DNA of 64,000 nt from JAXHTY01 sp034189225 (GTDB lineage Bacteria > Desulfobacterota > Desulfobacteria > Desulfobacterales > Desulfosudaceae), in NCBI GenBank assembly GCA_034189225.1, contig JAXHVL010000101.1, positions 24,750 to 88,749 on the forward strand, given 5' to 3'. Shown piece after piece: positions 1-11,903 of this stretch (within the stretch, counting starts at the first letter, position 1; the number at the start of each line of letters is the position of its first letter). Both the position numbers and the translations under genes were made by a program. The notes under the pieces were generated by a model that worked only from the letters and a program-made list of their open reading frames with translations, did not search any database and was not told the origin of the DNA.

Positions 1-305
1 GCACCGATGATCCCGACTGGCCTTATCACACGGGTTTTGTGCCCAAAATCACCGAAGACGTGGCACCTGAGGCGGACAAGGATACGTACGCCATTATCTG
101 CGGACCGCCCGTCATGATCAAGTTCACCCTTCCCGTGCTTGAAAACCTCGGCTACAGCCATGACAATATTATCATGAGCCTTGAAAACCGCATGAAGTGC
201 GGTGTCGGCATGTGCGGCCGGTGCAATATCGGCAAGGAGCTCGTCTGCAAGGACGGTCCGGTGTTTACCCTTGCCGAACTGAACGAGACGCCGCGGGAAT
301 ACTGA
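1..305 (+). CDS. FAD/NAD(P)-binding oxidoreductase subunit, C-terminal part (5' end outside window)
   Basis: Partial gene; the frame enters at base 3 and ends at TGA 303-305. About 100 residues are visible. CGPPVMIKF is the NAD-binding C-terminal motif of ferredoxin-NADP-reductase-like proteins. It is followed by a cysteine cluster (KCGVGMCGRC, then VCKDGPVF) with C-x4-C-x2-C-x8-C spacing, as in the [2Fe-2S] domain of the dihydroorotate dehydrogenase electron-transfer subunit and of sulfhydrogenase gamma or FlxA-like subunits. Such subunits pass electrons between NAD(P)H and Fe-S partners. The partner genes would lie upstream, outside the window, so which complex it serves cannot be told. A nested mobile repeat begins inside the stop codon. 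The family call is firm and the specific complex unknown. Confidence 0.8.
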   Translation, partial: TDDPDWPYHTGFVPKITEDVAPEADKDTYAIICGPPVMIKFTLPVLENLGYSHDNIIMSLENRMKCGVGMCGRCNIGKELVCKDGPVFTLAELNETPREY

Positions 306-895
306 TTGCTTCGTAAAAAGCGCCCAGCGCCACCCGCGGCGTTTTTGCAGAAAGTAACGTGGGCTTGGATCGACTTTTTTTGCCGTGATTGCTTTAATCA
401 ACCAATTTTTTATTCATACTTTTCTTTGCTCGCCCAAAGAAAAGTATGCAAAAGAAAGGGCGCCCCGCAGCTTGGCCTTCGGCTTCCCTCGCAGGAACGG
501 TTTTTTCGGCGCGGGCAGAAACTCGCCTGTCATTTTGTGCAGATTCGGTAAACCTCGTCTGCTCATACAGTCTGCCCGCGTCTTCCGAAAAAACCGCCCC
601 TGCTCGGCTGCGCTGCAAGGGGCGAGGCACGTGTTGCTGTTCAGTTGTTTCGGCAAACTGAAAAACTTGGCAATAAACAGAAAAATTAAATAAAATTGAT
701 ATATTGACAACAAATTGACGGGTTAAGTTCCTTTCACTTAAGGTGTAGGGACGAACCTATGTGTTATGTGTTCGCCCATCTATTGGGCAGACACGCAGGT
801 CTGCCCCTACAATCCATTCCTCGAGAGTAAGATAGACACACCGCATCTTGAACTTTTTACTTTGCCGCCCCAAAGTGACTTTTTACGGGCACATC
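304..895 (+). mobile_element. Composite repeat: B element interrupted by a long A element and palindrome G
   Basis: This fills the 306-979 gap and no gene is seen in it. Left B end at 304-319 (GATTGCTTCGTAAAAA), long A element at 320-737, palindrome G at 744-811, then the right part of B to the terminal GACTTTTTACGGGCACATC at 877-895. The A part contains the palindrome CATACTTTTCTTTG/CAAAGAAAAGTATG near 416-450 and a GC-rich block (about 455-660) repeated inverted at 24420-24690 and 27760-27970. ORFs here recur only with the repeat and are not real genes. The element starts in the TGA of the upstream gene. Confidence 0.75.
744..811. repeat. Palindromic repeat G, copy 1
   Basis: Imperfect palindrome running from TGTAGGGACGAACC to GGTCTGCCCCTACA, placed at the loop of the B element just before its CATTCCTCGAG segment. 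A second copy with perfect 26-bp arms lies at 55166-55224, also inside a B element at the equivalent point. Confidence 0.7.
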
Positions 896-979
896 AACAC
901 TGCGACATCAAAATTTTCATTCTCGCAAGACAACCAGACTGAGGTCTCATCCACCCGGACCATCAATCCGGCTTGATGG

Positions 980-2047
980 TCAGTGGTTTACAAACCGCTG
1001 TTTCAGCCAGGCGATGCCAATCAAGCCCAGGAGTACCACTGCACCACCGGTGGCCATCGGACTGGCGGCACCAACATGGACAGCTTCCACCCAGCCGGTG
1101 ATATCCAAGCCAAGGCCGGCATACAGCTTATTGACCCCCAAGCCGAGGCCCAGTGAACAGATCACGATGGACATCAGGTAAACGGCCGTCGTTCCCCGGC
1201 CCAGAATTTTGGAGATAACGGCCAGGGCCGCCACATTGGTGGCCGGTCCGGCCAGAAGAAACACCAGGGCCGCGCCCGGCGACACCCCTTTGAGGGCCAG
1301 GGCCGCGGCAATGGGCGTGGAGGCCGTGGCGCAAACATAAATCGGCGCCGCCACGGTCAGCATAATCAGCATCGACCCCAGGCCGCCGCCCATATACCGG
1401 GTTATTACATCCGGCGATACGAAAACGGTAATCAGACCCGCCGCAAGAATGCCCCCCAGAAACCAGCCGCCGATATCCCCCAACAGATCACCAAAGGCAT
1501 AGCCCAGGCCGCTCTTCAGCCGTGGCCACCAACCACTTGCAGCCGTGACTGGCCGGGCATCTGTCCGTTCTTCGGCACATCCGCACCCGTTGCGCGAGCA
1601 GGTCGCTCCCGCAGGGGGCTTAATATTATTGGATTTCCGACCTGTTATGTTCACCGCGATGCCGGTAATCATGGCCGTCACAAAGGCGGCTACCGGTCTG
1701 ATAACCGTCATTACCGGGTCCAGCAGGGCATAGGTAATGGCAATGGAATCCACGCCGGTCTCCGGCGTGGAAATGAGAAACGATGCAGTGGGCCCCTTGC
1801 CGGCCCCCTGCTCCCGCAGCCCTGCGGCCGCCGGCAGCACCGAACAGCTGCAAAGCGGAATCGGCACCCCCAGAGCCGAGGCCTTCATCACCCCGGCCAC
1901 ATTGCCGCCGCCAAGATGCCGGGCCACCAGGTCATCCGGCAGAAACGCCTTGAGCAGCCCGGCCACGAACAGCCCGAACAGCATGAACGGCGCAGCATCC
2001 GACAGTATATGCCAGCTTTCAATAATTGTTTGAATGATAACGTTCAT
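980..2047 (-). CDS. Heavy-metal permease, SO_0444/ArsP-like (DUF318) family
   Basis: A 355-residue integral membrane protein of the two-repeat permease family often called DUF318, ArsP or SO_0444 Cu/Zn efflux. Two homologous halves each carry hydrophobic segments (about 15-40, 85-150 and 185-345). The first half has the family motif PIPLCSCSVLP at about 60-70, with the paired cysteines thought to bind the substrate metal or metalloid. The central cytoplasmic loop (about 140-165) has a small Cys cluster, CSRNGCGC, a plausible extra metal site. It follows the ArsR-type gene by 41 bases on the same strand, so one metal-responsive operon is likely. The substrate (As, Cu, Zn or other) cannot be decided from sequence. 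Confidence 0.82.
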   Translation of the reverse strand: MNVIIQTIIESWHILSDAAPFMLFGLFVAGLLKAFLPDDLVARHLGGGNVAGVMKASALGVPIPLCSCSVLPAAAGLREQGAGKGPTASFLISTPETGVDSIAITYALLDPVMTVIRPVAAFVTAMITGIAVNITGRKSNNIKPPAGATCSRNGCGCAEERTDARPVTAASGWWPRLKSGLGYAFGDLLGDIGGWFLGGILAAGLITVFVSPDVITRYMGGGLGSMLIMLTVAAPIYVCATASTPIAAALALKGVSPGAALVFLLAGPATNVAALAVISKILGRGTTAVYLMSIVICSLGLGLGVNKLYAGLGLDITGWVEAVHVGAASPMATGGAVVLLGLIGIAWLKQRFVNH

Positions 2048-2088
2048 TATAATACACTACCTGCCATACAACTGCTAATAGCAATGAC

Positions 2089-2448
2089 CTATCCCACATG
2101 CTCTATCCCCGCCTTGACCATATTCGCCACATGGGTGTCATCCAGGCGGTAAAAAATATTCTTGCCGGCTTTGCGGTATCTGACCATTTTGGCTCCCCGC
2201 AGAATCCTTAATTGATGGGAGACCGCCGACGGGGACATCTCCAGCAGCGCCGCCAGATCACACACGCAGAGCTCGTCAAAAGAAAGCGCATGCAGAATCC
2301 GCACCCGGGTATGATCGCTCAGCGCCTTGAACAATTCCGCCAGTTCAAGCAGGCGGCCGCTCTCCGTCATCTTTTGCCTTACCCTGGCCACGGTTTCTTC
2401 ATGCACAAAAGTCCGCAGGCAGGTTTTCGGCATGGCCTCGTTTTCCAT
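2089..2448 (-). CDS. ArsR/SmtB-family metal-sensing repressor
   Basis: A winged-helix repressor of 119 residues from the start chosen here. The core is LFKALSDHTRVRILHAL, then the metal-box helix ELCVCDLAALL with the C-x-C typical of ArsR/CadC sensors, then the recognition helix SPSAVSHQLRILR and the wing KAGKNIFYRLDD. A further Cys near the N-terminus (KTCLRTF) could complete a CadC-like thiolate site. A longer frame opens at 2478, but that ATG lies inside the operator palindrome. ATG 2448 has GAGG six bases upstream and is preferred. It is first gene of an operon with the permease and most likely represses both until metal binds. Confidence 0.88.
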   Translation of the reverse strand: MENEAMPKTCLRTFVHEETVARVRQKMTESGRLLELAELFKALSDHTRVRILHALSFDELCVCDLAALLEMSPSAVSHQLRILRGAKMVRYRKAGKNIFYRLDDTHVANMVKAGIEHVG

Positions 2449-2465
2449 AAACATCCTCACATTTG

Positions 2466-2507
2466 AATATATGTTCATATATTAAGTTATACGCTTTGGC
2501 CTGTCAA
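2466..2507 (-). promoter_or_regulatory. Promoter and operator of the arsR-permease operon
   Basis: On the minus strand, -35 TTGACA (2502-2507), a 17-base spacer and -10 TAATAT (2479-2484). A perfect palindrome AATATATG-TT-CATATATT (2466-2483) overlaps the -10. AT-rich inverted repeats of this kind are the usual SmtB/CzrA-type operators, so the ArsR protein encoded 18 bases further on is the likely ligand. Confidence 0.75.
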
Positions 2508-2651
2508 GCAAATTTAACTTACCTGGAAGAAACACTTCGGCGGCGGCCAAATCAGGAGAAAGACGCTCCTGTTCCTCGCCAACCGCCGGGGTCCAAACGG
2601 CAGGTAAAATACTTCGGGGGCTTTCCAGGATTGAAGGAGGAAGAATTGACA

Positions 2652-2694
2652 CGAATTACACGGTGTCATGGCCGGGCCGGCACCGTGTAATTCG
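2652..2694. repeat. Hairpin with 14-bp perfect arms
   Basis: CGAATTACACGGTG (2652-2665) and its exact complement (2681-2694) flank a 15-base GC-rich loop, just downstream of the mvhD stop at 2715. It lacks a T-tract but may end the hdr operon transcript. Its ACGAATTACACGG wording resembles the other tandem-unit hairpins of the window (37438-37512, 60428-60491). Confidence 0.6.
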
Positions 2695-2714
2695 CGAAAT
2701 CCGTGGCTGCAAAA

Positions 2715-3152
2715 TCAGGCAGCGCTATCGATGGTTTTGACGTGACGGGTATTGGGGCCCACCTTTTTCACCGCTTCCGTAATCTCCTTGACCACCGTAA
2801 CGAACTTGGTGGATTCCGCCGAGGAAATCCAGGAAAAATGCAGGCGTTCAGGTTCAACCCCCATGTATTCAAGCAAGTCTCTCAGTATCGTGAACTTCCG
2901 CCGGGCATAGTAATTACCTTCCAGGTAATGGCATTCACCCGGATGTCACCCGGAGACCCACACCGCATCGGCTCCCTCCCGAAGGGCGGCCAGGGCAAAC
3001 TTGGGGTTCATCCGGCCGGTACAGGGCAGGCGTACCACCCGTATGTTGCCGGGATACTGCATCCTGCTCACACCGGCCAGGTCGGCCGCGCCGTAACTGC
3101 ACCAGTTGCAAAGAAACGCTATGATTTTCGGTTCCCAGTCAGTGTCTGCCAT
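2715..3152 (-). CDS. mvhD: MvhD-type hydrogenase/Hdr electron-transfer subunit, selenoprotein
   Basis: A 145-residue protein if UGA at 2946-2948 is read as selenocysteine (residue 69). MvhD-type subunits carry a [2Fe-2S] cluster and link HdrA to hydrogenase or formate dehydrogenase. The first 68 residues show FLCNWCSYGAADLAG and PCTGRMNP. The frame continues after the UGA as HPGECHYLEGNYYARRK and ends at TGA 2715-2717, which completes the MvhD family length. The family consensus has Cys at the UGA position (GCHPGDCHY). A perfect 6-bp hairpin follows the codon (2913-2929). It is last gene of the hdrA-mvhD-hdrA-mvhD run, 82 bases after hdrA. Truncation by a true stop is unlikely, because the downstream half is fully conserved in frame and the same event occurs in its paralogue. 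Confidence 0.9.
2913..2929 (-). promoter_or_regulatory. SECIS-like hairpin in mvhD (first copy)
   Basis: On the coding strand, ATTACC-TGGAA-GGTAAT: a perfect 6-bp stem with a five-base loop containing GG, starting 16 bases after the UGA. Bacterial SECIS elements lie just downstream of the UGA with a small G-containing apical loop. The mvhD paralogue has the same stem with a different loop. Confidence 0.8.
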
Positions 3153-3234
3153 TTTATTATATCTCCGTTTTTTTGTTTTCAGCTTCTAAACAACCAGATT
3201 CTGGACGCTAACAATTCACCGCCTCAATCCATTC

Positions 3235-6200
3235 CTACCCCGCTTCCTTCAGCGCAAAAATCTGGGCAAATATCTGGTCGTTATCAAACCCTTTGAGCGA
3301 TATGGCGCCGGACCGGCAGGACGCGGCGCACAGGCCACAGCCCTTGCAGAGCACGGGATTGATCTGGGCCTTGCCCGGGAAAAATCTGGCATCCGGCTCG
3401 ATAAACGACGGTGCCGAGTAAGGGCAAACGGAAACGCACACGCCGCAGGCACTGCACATGGCCGGGTTCACCTTGGCCACAATGCCGCTGGCATAGGCGA
3501 CTTCCTGGGCCAGGAGGGTGACCGCACGGGACGCGGCGGCCTGGCCCTGGGCCACGGCCTCATCCACAGGCTTGGGATAATGGGCCATGCCGCAGAGGTA
3601 CACCCCGTCCGAAGCAAAATCCGACGGGCCGAGCTTGGCATGCTTTTCCGCAAAAAATCCGTCATCATTAACCGAAAGCTTATAAAGATTGGCCAGCTTG
3701 TTATTATCCGCAGGCAGCACAGCAGTGGCCAGGGACACCAGGTCCGTGTCGATGCGCACCCTGCGATTGAGCACATGATCGGTCACCGTCACCGTCAGCG
3801 CATCCCCGGATATGGTAACCACGGGCTTGTCTTCCAGGTGATACCGGATAAAGATCACGCCGGCCTCTCTCGCCGCCTGGTACAGGTATTCCCGCTCCCC
3901 GTAAGTCCGGATATCCCGATAAAGAATATAGACATTCATGTCCGGATTGCGCTTTTTCAGTTCCAATGCGTTGTCGATGGAATGGGTGCAGCATACCCGG
4001 CTGCAATAGGGACGGTCCGGCTCCCGGGAACCCACGCATTGAATAAAAACCGCGCTGTCCATGGATTTCAGGGATGCATCCTCCGCAATCAGTTTTTCAT
4101 CCAGCTCCAGGCTGGTGATAATCCGGTCGTCTTTCCCGTATTCATACTCATCGGGCACATAGGGTTTGCCGCCGGTGGCCATGATCGCCACCCCGTGTTC
4201 CACCTGGGTCTCTTCCCCATTCCCGGAAATGGTGGAGGTGAAATTGCCGATAAACCCTTCCGCGGCCACGATCTCGGCATTTGTGTGGACACGGATCTGT
4301 TCATGGTTCATCACCTCATCCACCATAGCGGCAAGCTCCTTCTGAACGTCGCTGCCGTCGGCCGTTTTATACAGACGCCGCGCCTGTCCGCCCAATTCGG
4401 CGGCCTTTTCCACCAGGTGGGTCTCATACCCCTGGCTGGCCAAGCTCTTTGCCGCCGCCATGCCGGCCAGACCGCCGCCCACCACCAATGCGGTCTGATT
4501 GACGTTCAACTCAGCTTCTTCCAGCGGCTCGGAAAGCGCCACATGGGCCACCGCCATTCGGACCAGGTCTTTGGCCTTTTCTGTCGCCAGTTCGGGGTTG
4601 TTCCGATGCACCCAGGAATCCTGGTTTCGAATGTTGGCCATCTCGAAGAGGTATTTGTTGATACCCGCGCTCACCAGGGTCTCCTGAAACACACCCTCAT
4701 GGGTCTTGGGGGTGCAGGAGGCCACCACCACCCGATTCAGGCCCTTTTCTTTGATCACTTCGGCCATCAGGTCCTGAGTATCCTGGCTGCACGTGTACAG
4801 GTTGTCTTCCACATGCTCCACGTAGGGCAGCTCCTTGGCATAATCCCGCACGGCGGGCACATCCACGACCCCGGCAATATTACTGCCGCATTTGCACACG
4901 AACACGCCGATACGGGGCCGCTGCCCGGAGACATTGATCTCGGGCACGGGGTCTCTTTCTACGGTACAGGTATTGCGCGCCTCACTGATAACATCACCGA
5001 TGGCAGACGCCGCAGCGGACGCATCCACCACGGACTGGGGAATATCCCGCGGCCCCTGGAATGCACCGCAGACAAACACCCCGTCCCTGGAAGTTTTAAC
5101 CGGCGAAAACGCGCCGGTCTTCGCAAAATTGGACCGGGTCAGGTCCACGCCGAGCCGCTGTGCCAGATCCACCACCGATGGCGGCACTTCCAGCCCGACG
5201 GACAAAACCACCATGTCGAAATTTTCCGTGCAGATGCCGCCGTTGCCATCCACGTAGCGCAGAACCAGCTCATCGGTTTCCGGGTCATTGTCGATGGTAT
5301 GAACCCGGCTTTCAATAAACCGGACGCCATGGGTGTCCTCGGCCGTGTTGTAATACCGTTCAAAATCCTTGCCGTGGGTCCGCATGTCCATATAGAACAC
5401 CGCGCACTCGAGATCCTCGCCCACGTGCTCCTTGGCGATCACCGTCTGCTTGATGGCATACATGCAGCACACCGAAGAACAATAGGCATTATCACACCGG
5501 TTGGTGTCCCTGGACCCCACGCATTGAAGCCAGGCGATCTTCCTGGGAATGCGCAGATCAGAGGGCCGCTGAACATGCCCCAGAAACGGCCCGGACGCGC
5601 TCAGGATGCGCTCAAACTCCAGGCTGGTGACCACGTCCGGCGATCTGTCATATCCGTAATAATCCAGCCCGGACGGATCAAATGCCTCGGTACCCGGGGC
5701 CAGCAGTACGGCGCCGGCTTCGATCTCCCGCTCATTGTAGGCATCCTTGTAGTAGATGGCCTCGGCAAGACACATCTTTTCACATAACCCGCAGCCGATG
5801 CACAGATCCGGATCAATGGCATAGGAGAGGGGAACGGACTGGGCGTATTTGATATAAATCGCCGCCCGGTTCGACAGCCCCTGGTTGAATTCGTCGCTGC
5901 CCGTTATCGGGCATACCTGGCTGCACTGCCCGCAGCCGGTACACTTTTCCGGATCGATATACCGGGGTTGACTCGCCAGTTTTACCGTAAAATTCCCGAC
6001 GTCGCCGTCCACGGACAGGACCTCGGTGTTGCCGATAATATTGATGTTGATGTGCCGGCCGACCTCGACCAGTGTGGGCGAGATCACTCACATGGCACAG
6101 TCATTGGTGGGAAACGTCTTGTCCAGCTGGGCCATCATACCGCCCACCGTGGGTGACTTGTCCACCAGGTTGACATAATATCCTGAATCGGCCAAATCCA

Positions 6201-6273
6201 GCGCAGCCTGCATGCCGGCGATACCGGCACCCACCACGACCACACTGCCCGTTTTTCCGTTTTTACCAGCCAT
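3235..6273 (-). CDS. hdrA: Double-length HdrA-like flavin/Fe-S protein, selenoprotein
   Basis: 1012 residues with UGA 6088-6090 read as selenocysteine 62. HdrA is the FAD-bearing bifurcating subunit of heterodisulfide reductase. Residues 10-60 form a dinucleotide fold (VVVVGAGIAGMQAALDLADS), then PTNDCAM-Sec-VISP; HdrAs normally have Cys there. Next come two [4Fe-4S] motifs (CTGCGQCSQVCP, CIGCGLCEKMC), the HdrA cluster region QCVGSRD...YCSSVCC, then a second complete HdrA unit: GVFVCKCGSNIAG, a second fold VVGGGLAGMAAAKSL, QCVGSREPDRPYCSRVCC, and two C-terminal [4Fe-4S] motifs (CSACGVCVSVCP, CKGCGLCAASC). It is therefore a fused tandem HdrA about one and a half times to twice the methanogen protein. 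It lies between the two mvhD genes. The protein likely moves electrons between ferredoxin, NAD or thiol partners; the exact partner is unknown. Confidence 0.9.
6055..6072 (-). promoter_or_regulatory. SECIS-like hairpin in hdrA (first copy)
   Basis: On the coding strand, CTGGTC-GAGGTC-GGCCGG, 15 bases after the UGA: six pairs including two G-U, with a loop beginning with G. The same sequence is found at the same distance in the other hdrA (9903-9920). Shared protein sequence also constrains it, so this is weaker evidence than in mvhD. Confidence 0.6.
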
Positions 6274-6312
6274 AATTATCCTGTTATATTTTCATGTTAA
6301 CGATCTTCATTG

Positions 6313-7074
6313 TCATGCCACGGCCCGCACGAACCGGGGATCCCGATCGTCATAGCCGTCCACTGCCACCTGACCGTCATGTTCCAGTTCCACCAGAAAA
6401 GCGGCCACCGTGTGTTTGGACAGCCGGGTCTTGTCAGAAATCTGCGCCACCTTCTGGCCTTCTTTTTCGCTCAGGGCCGCCAGCACCAGCGCCTTATCAT
6501 ACTCCTGGCGAAGGGCGGTATCCAGAACCTCCGAATAACGCTCCGGATCGATGGTTTTGCCGTACACGTTCTGGTGCTCCTCCAGTTCGCGCTCCATCCC
6601 CAGCAGCCAGCGAATCCGCGGGGCGTTCAGCGTCTGTTTGACAGCCGCCAGAGGAAGCCGCAACGCCGACCGGTCCAATGGTCCCAGGGCATCAGCGGCT
6701 TCGCAGATTTCACCGGCATAATCGGCAAACAGCTTGCCCTCGGCCGAACTGACCCACCGCAGCCATAACCGCTCACTGCCGATGCCCGCCATATCCAGAA
6801 GACGCGCCAGGGCCGTCATCTTTTTTTCCGCATATAGATTACCATCCTGGTAATGACATTCACCGGGATGTCACCCGGCCACAAATGCGCCGTCATACCC
6901 TTTTTCAAGGGCATCCACCACGAACAGCGGATCCACCCTGCCGGAACACATCACCCGTACCGGCCGAATCTGGCCCGGATACTGGAACCGGGATACCCCG
7001 GCCAGGTCCGCGCCGGCGTATGCGCACCAGTTGCACAGAAACCCGACGACTTTTGTCTGATGTTTTTCACTCAT
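6313..7074 (-). CDS. mvhD: MvhD-type subunit with C-terminal helical/winged-helix extension, selenoprotein
   Basis: 253 residues with UGA 6871-6873 read as selenocysteine 68. The MvhD part (1-140) has FLCNWCAYAGADLAG, MCSGRVDP, then Sec-HPGECHYQDGNLYAEKK and WVSSAEGKLF. It is about 110 residues longer than its paralogue at 2715. Residues 140-185 are a helical linker (LRLPLAAVKQTLN...). About 190-253 look like a small winged helix (KVAQISDKTRLSKHTVAAFLVELEHDGQVAVDGYD). Similar C-terminal segments occur on some Hdr-associated MvhD proteins; its role may be docking rather than DNA binding. It lies 35 bases after the upstream hdrA and 39 bases before the next. The Sec call is firm; the function of the extension is unknown. 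Confidence 0.88.
6838..6854 (-). promoter_or_regulatory. SECIS-like hairpin in mvhD (second copy)
   Basis: On the coding strand, ATTACC-AGGAT-GGTAAT starts 16 bases after the UGA. Stem and spacing are identical to the copy at 2913-2929, while the loop and neighbouring bases differ. This is the pattern expected when RNA structure is selected. Confidence 0.8.
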
Positions 7075-7109
7075 ATAGCCCTCGCCTTTTCTCTCGTTGA
7101 CGGCCGTTA

Positions 7110-10163
<3,054 letters not shown>

Positions 10164-10487
10164 CCTCTTGCTCCCTATATGATTTCAGGTTGAAATGGTT
10201 CTCCTGCCAGTCTGCTGATTCCCAGAAATCCTTCTGCTTGTTTCCAGAAATATGATTCCAAAGTATTGTTTAATCCTTTCTTACTGGTTTGTCAATATCT
10301 GACCCTCCCTGACAGTTCTGAAACATCAACCGAAAAGCGAGGGCATCTGTCAATAAGACGGTGACCTGACAGCATTTCCACCCCCCTTGAATGTTTTTTT
10401 TCAAATGTCAAAAAAAAACCAGTAGACTTTTTTGTCAGATTGATGCTATATAATCGGATTTAATATTAACCGAACAAGGAAAATAGT
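10164..10487. promoter_or_regulatory. Divergent intergenic region between hdrA and rnfC
   Basis: 324 bases with no gene. Facing rnfC there is a good -10-like TATAAT at 10449-10454, about 33 bases before the ATG, but no convincing -35 at the usual distance: TTGTCA at 10432 is only 11 bases away and GACTTT at 10425 is 18. rnfC has an AAGGA ribosome site. A/T runs at 10396-10420 could be bent DNA or a regulator site. Promoters for both operons must lie here. Confidence 0.5.
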
Positions 10488-11849
10488 ATGGCTTTACGAT
10501 TACCCGGATTCGAAGGGACGGGCACGTTTGACAAGGGGGTGCACCCCCCGGAGCGCAAGGAATTTTCAGAAGACGCTTTTATCGAGGTCGTGCCCACACC
10601 GGAAAGAGTGGTCGTGCCGCTGATTCAGAACATCGGCGCGCCCAGCGAATGCATTGTCAAGTCAAAACAGCAGGTGGCCATGGGCGACCCCATCGCCAAG
10701 TCCACCGCGTTTGTATCCGTGCCCATTCACGCCCCCATCGGCGGCAAGGTGATGAAGACATCCAACGTCACCCTTCCCAACGGCCGGCATGTGCAGGCGG
10801 TGCCCATCAAGGCCGAGGGCGAACAGCTTGAAGGCGACGCGCTGATGGCGGATGTGCTCGGCGGCGACTGGCCCAAAGACGCGGCGGACAACCACGACCC
10901 CAAGGCCATTTCCGATGCCATCCAGGAAGCCGGCATCGTGGGACTCGGCGGAGCGGCGTTTCCCACCCACGTTAAAATCATGCCCAACGATAAAACCACC
11001 ATCGATGCCCTGCTGATCAACGGCTGTGAATGCGAACCTTACCTGACAACGGATTACCGTGTAATGCTGGAAGCGGCGGGTGCAGTGGTCTGTGGGGCGC
11101 TGCTGGCGGCCCGGGCCTTGGATGCCAAGGCTGTTGTCATCGCCATCGAGGCCAACAAACCCAAGGCCGTGGAAGCGATTCAGAAAGCAGCCCAGGGAAC
11201 ACGGGTCCAGGTGGCCGTTCTCAAGACCAAATACCCCCAAGGCAGTGAAAAACACCTGATCAAGGCGGTGATGAACCGAAAGGTGCCGCCCGGCAAGCTG
11301 CCCATGGATGTGGGGGCAGCGGTGAGCAACGTGGGAACGGTGGTGGCCATCGCCAGGGCTGTTCTGCGGGGCAAGCCCCTTACCCACCGCGTGGTCTGCG
11401 TTACCGGGGCCGGCATTCGGCAGCCTAAGAACCTGCTGGTTCCAATCGGCATCCGCTACCAGGACCTGGTCAACTATTGCGGCGGCCTCACAGCGGACGC
11501 GGCCCGGATCATCTCCGGCGGCCCCATGATGGGATTTGCCTTCACAGACCTGGAAATGCCGGTCACCAAGGGCACCAGCGCCATGACGGTGCTGACGCGG
11601 GATGATGTGCAAAAAGCCGAAGAAACCAGCTGCGTCCGGTGCGGCCGATGCGTGGATGTGTGCCCGCTGAACCTGGTCCCCAGCAAGCTGGGGATTGCCT
11701 CCAGGAACAAAAACGCGGCGCTGGCGGAAAAATACCATATTTTTACCTGCCTGGAATGCGGCAGCTGCGCCTATACCTGCCCGGCAAGCCTCCCACTGGT
11801 CCAGCTGATCCGGATGGGCAAGGCCCTGGTAACGGCTTCGAATAAATAA
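10488..11849 (+). CDS. rnfC: Rnf complex subunit RnfC
   Basis: 453 residues. RnfC is the peripheral NADH-binding subunit of the Rnf ferredoxin:NAD oxidoreductase, which pumps Na+ or H+ at the inner membrane. Visible parts are the N-terminal barrel-sandwich region with HPPERKEFSED, the flavin/NADH fold with GLGGAAFPTHVK (about 145-157) and INGCECEPYLT, then two [4Fe-4S] motifs CVRCGRCVDVCP (about 383-394) and CLECGSCAYTCP (about 422-433). The length is normal for the family. It is first gene of rnfCDGEAB, the gene order common in anaerobic bacteria, and is divergent from the hdrA-mvhD operon. Confidence 0.97.
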   Translation: MALRLPGFEGTGTFDKGVHPPERKEFSEDAFIEVVPTPERVVVPLIQNIGAPSECIVKSKQQVAMGDPIAKSTAFVSVPIHAPIGGKVMKTSNVTLPNGRHVQAVPIKAEGEQLEGDALMADVLGGDWPKDAADNHDPKAISDAIQEAGIVGLGGAAFPTHVKIMPNDKTTIDALLINGCECEPYLTTDYRVMLEAAGAVVCGALLAARALDAKAVVIAIEANKPKAVEAIQKAAQGTRVQVAVLKTKYPQGSEKHLIKAVMNRKVPPGKLPMDVGAAVSNVGTVVAIARAVLRGKPLTHRVVCVTGAGIRQPKNLLVPIGIRYQDLVNYCGGLTADAARIISGGPMMGFAFTDLEMPVTKGTSAMTVLTRDDVQKAEETSCVRCGRCVDVCPLNLVPSKLGIASRNKNAALAEKYHIFTCLECGSCAYTCPASLPLVQLIRMGKALVTASNK

Positions 11850-11903
11850 AAACTGGAATGCCGAAAAGGCGTTTCTGAGAAACATCACTGAATTAATAAA
11901 CCA

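Noticed and set aside
303..305. TGA of the first gene as another selenocysteine codon
   Set aside because: The protein ends at the usual place for its family, and what follows is a mobile repeat.
385..713. Several 80-100-codon ORFs in the 306-720 region, and their likes at 24431-25156 and 27719-28139
   Set aside because: They recur only because the same mobile repeat recurs, in either orientation, and carry no ribosome sites or motifs.
3580..5787. 735-codon plus-strand ORF
   Set aside because: It lies wholly antisense to hdrA, has no family motif, and hdrA shows clear Fe-S and FAD motifs on the other strand. GC-rich codon use leaves such shadows open.
10432..10454. TTGTCA/TATAAT as a full sigma-70 promoter for rnfC
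   Set aside because: The spacing is only 11 bases, too short; only the -10-like box is retained as a candidate.
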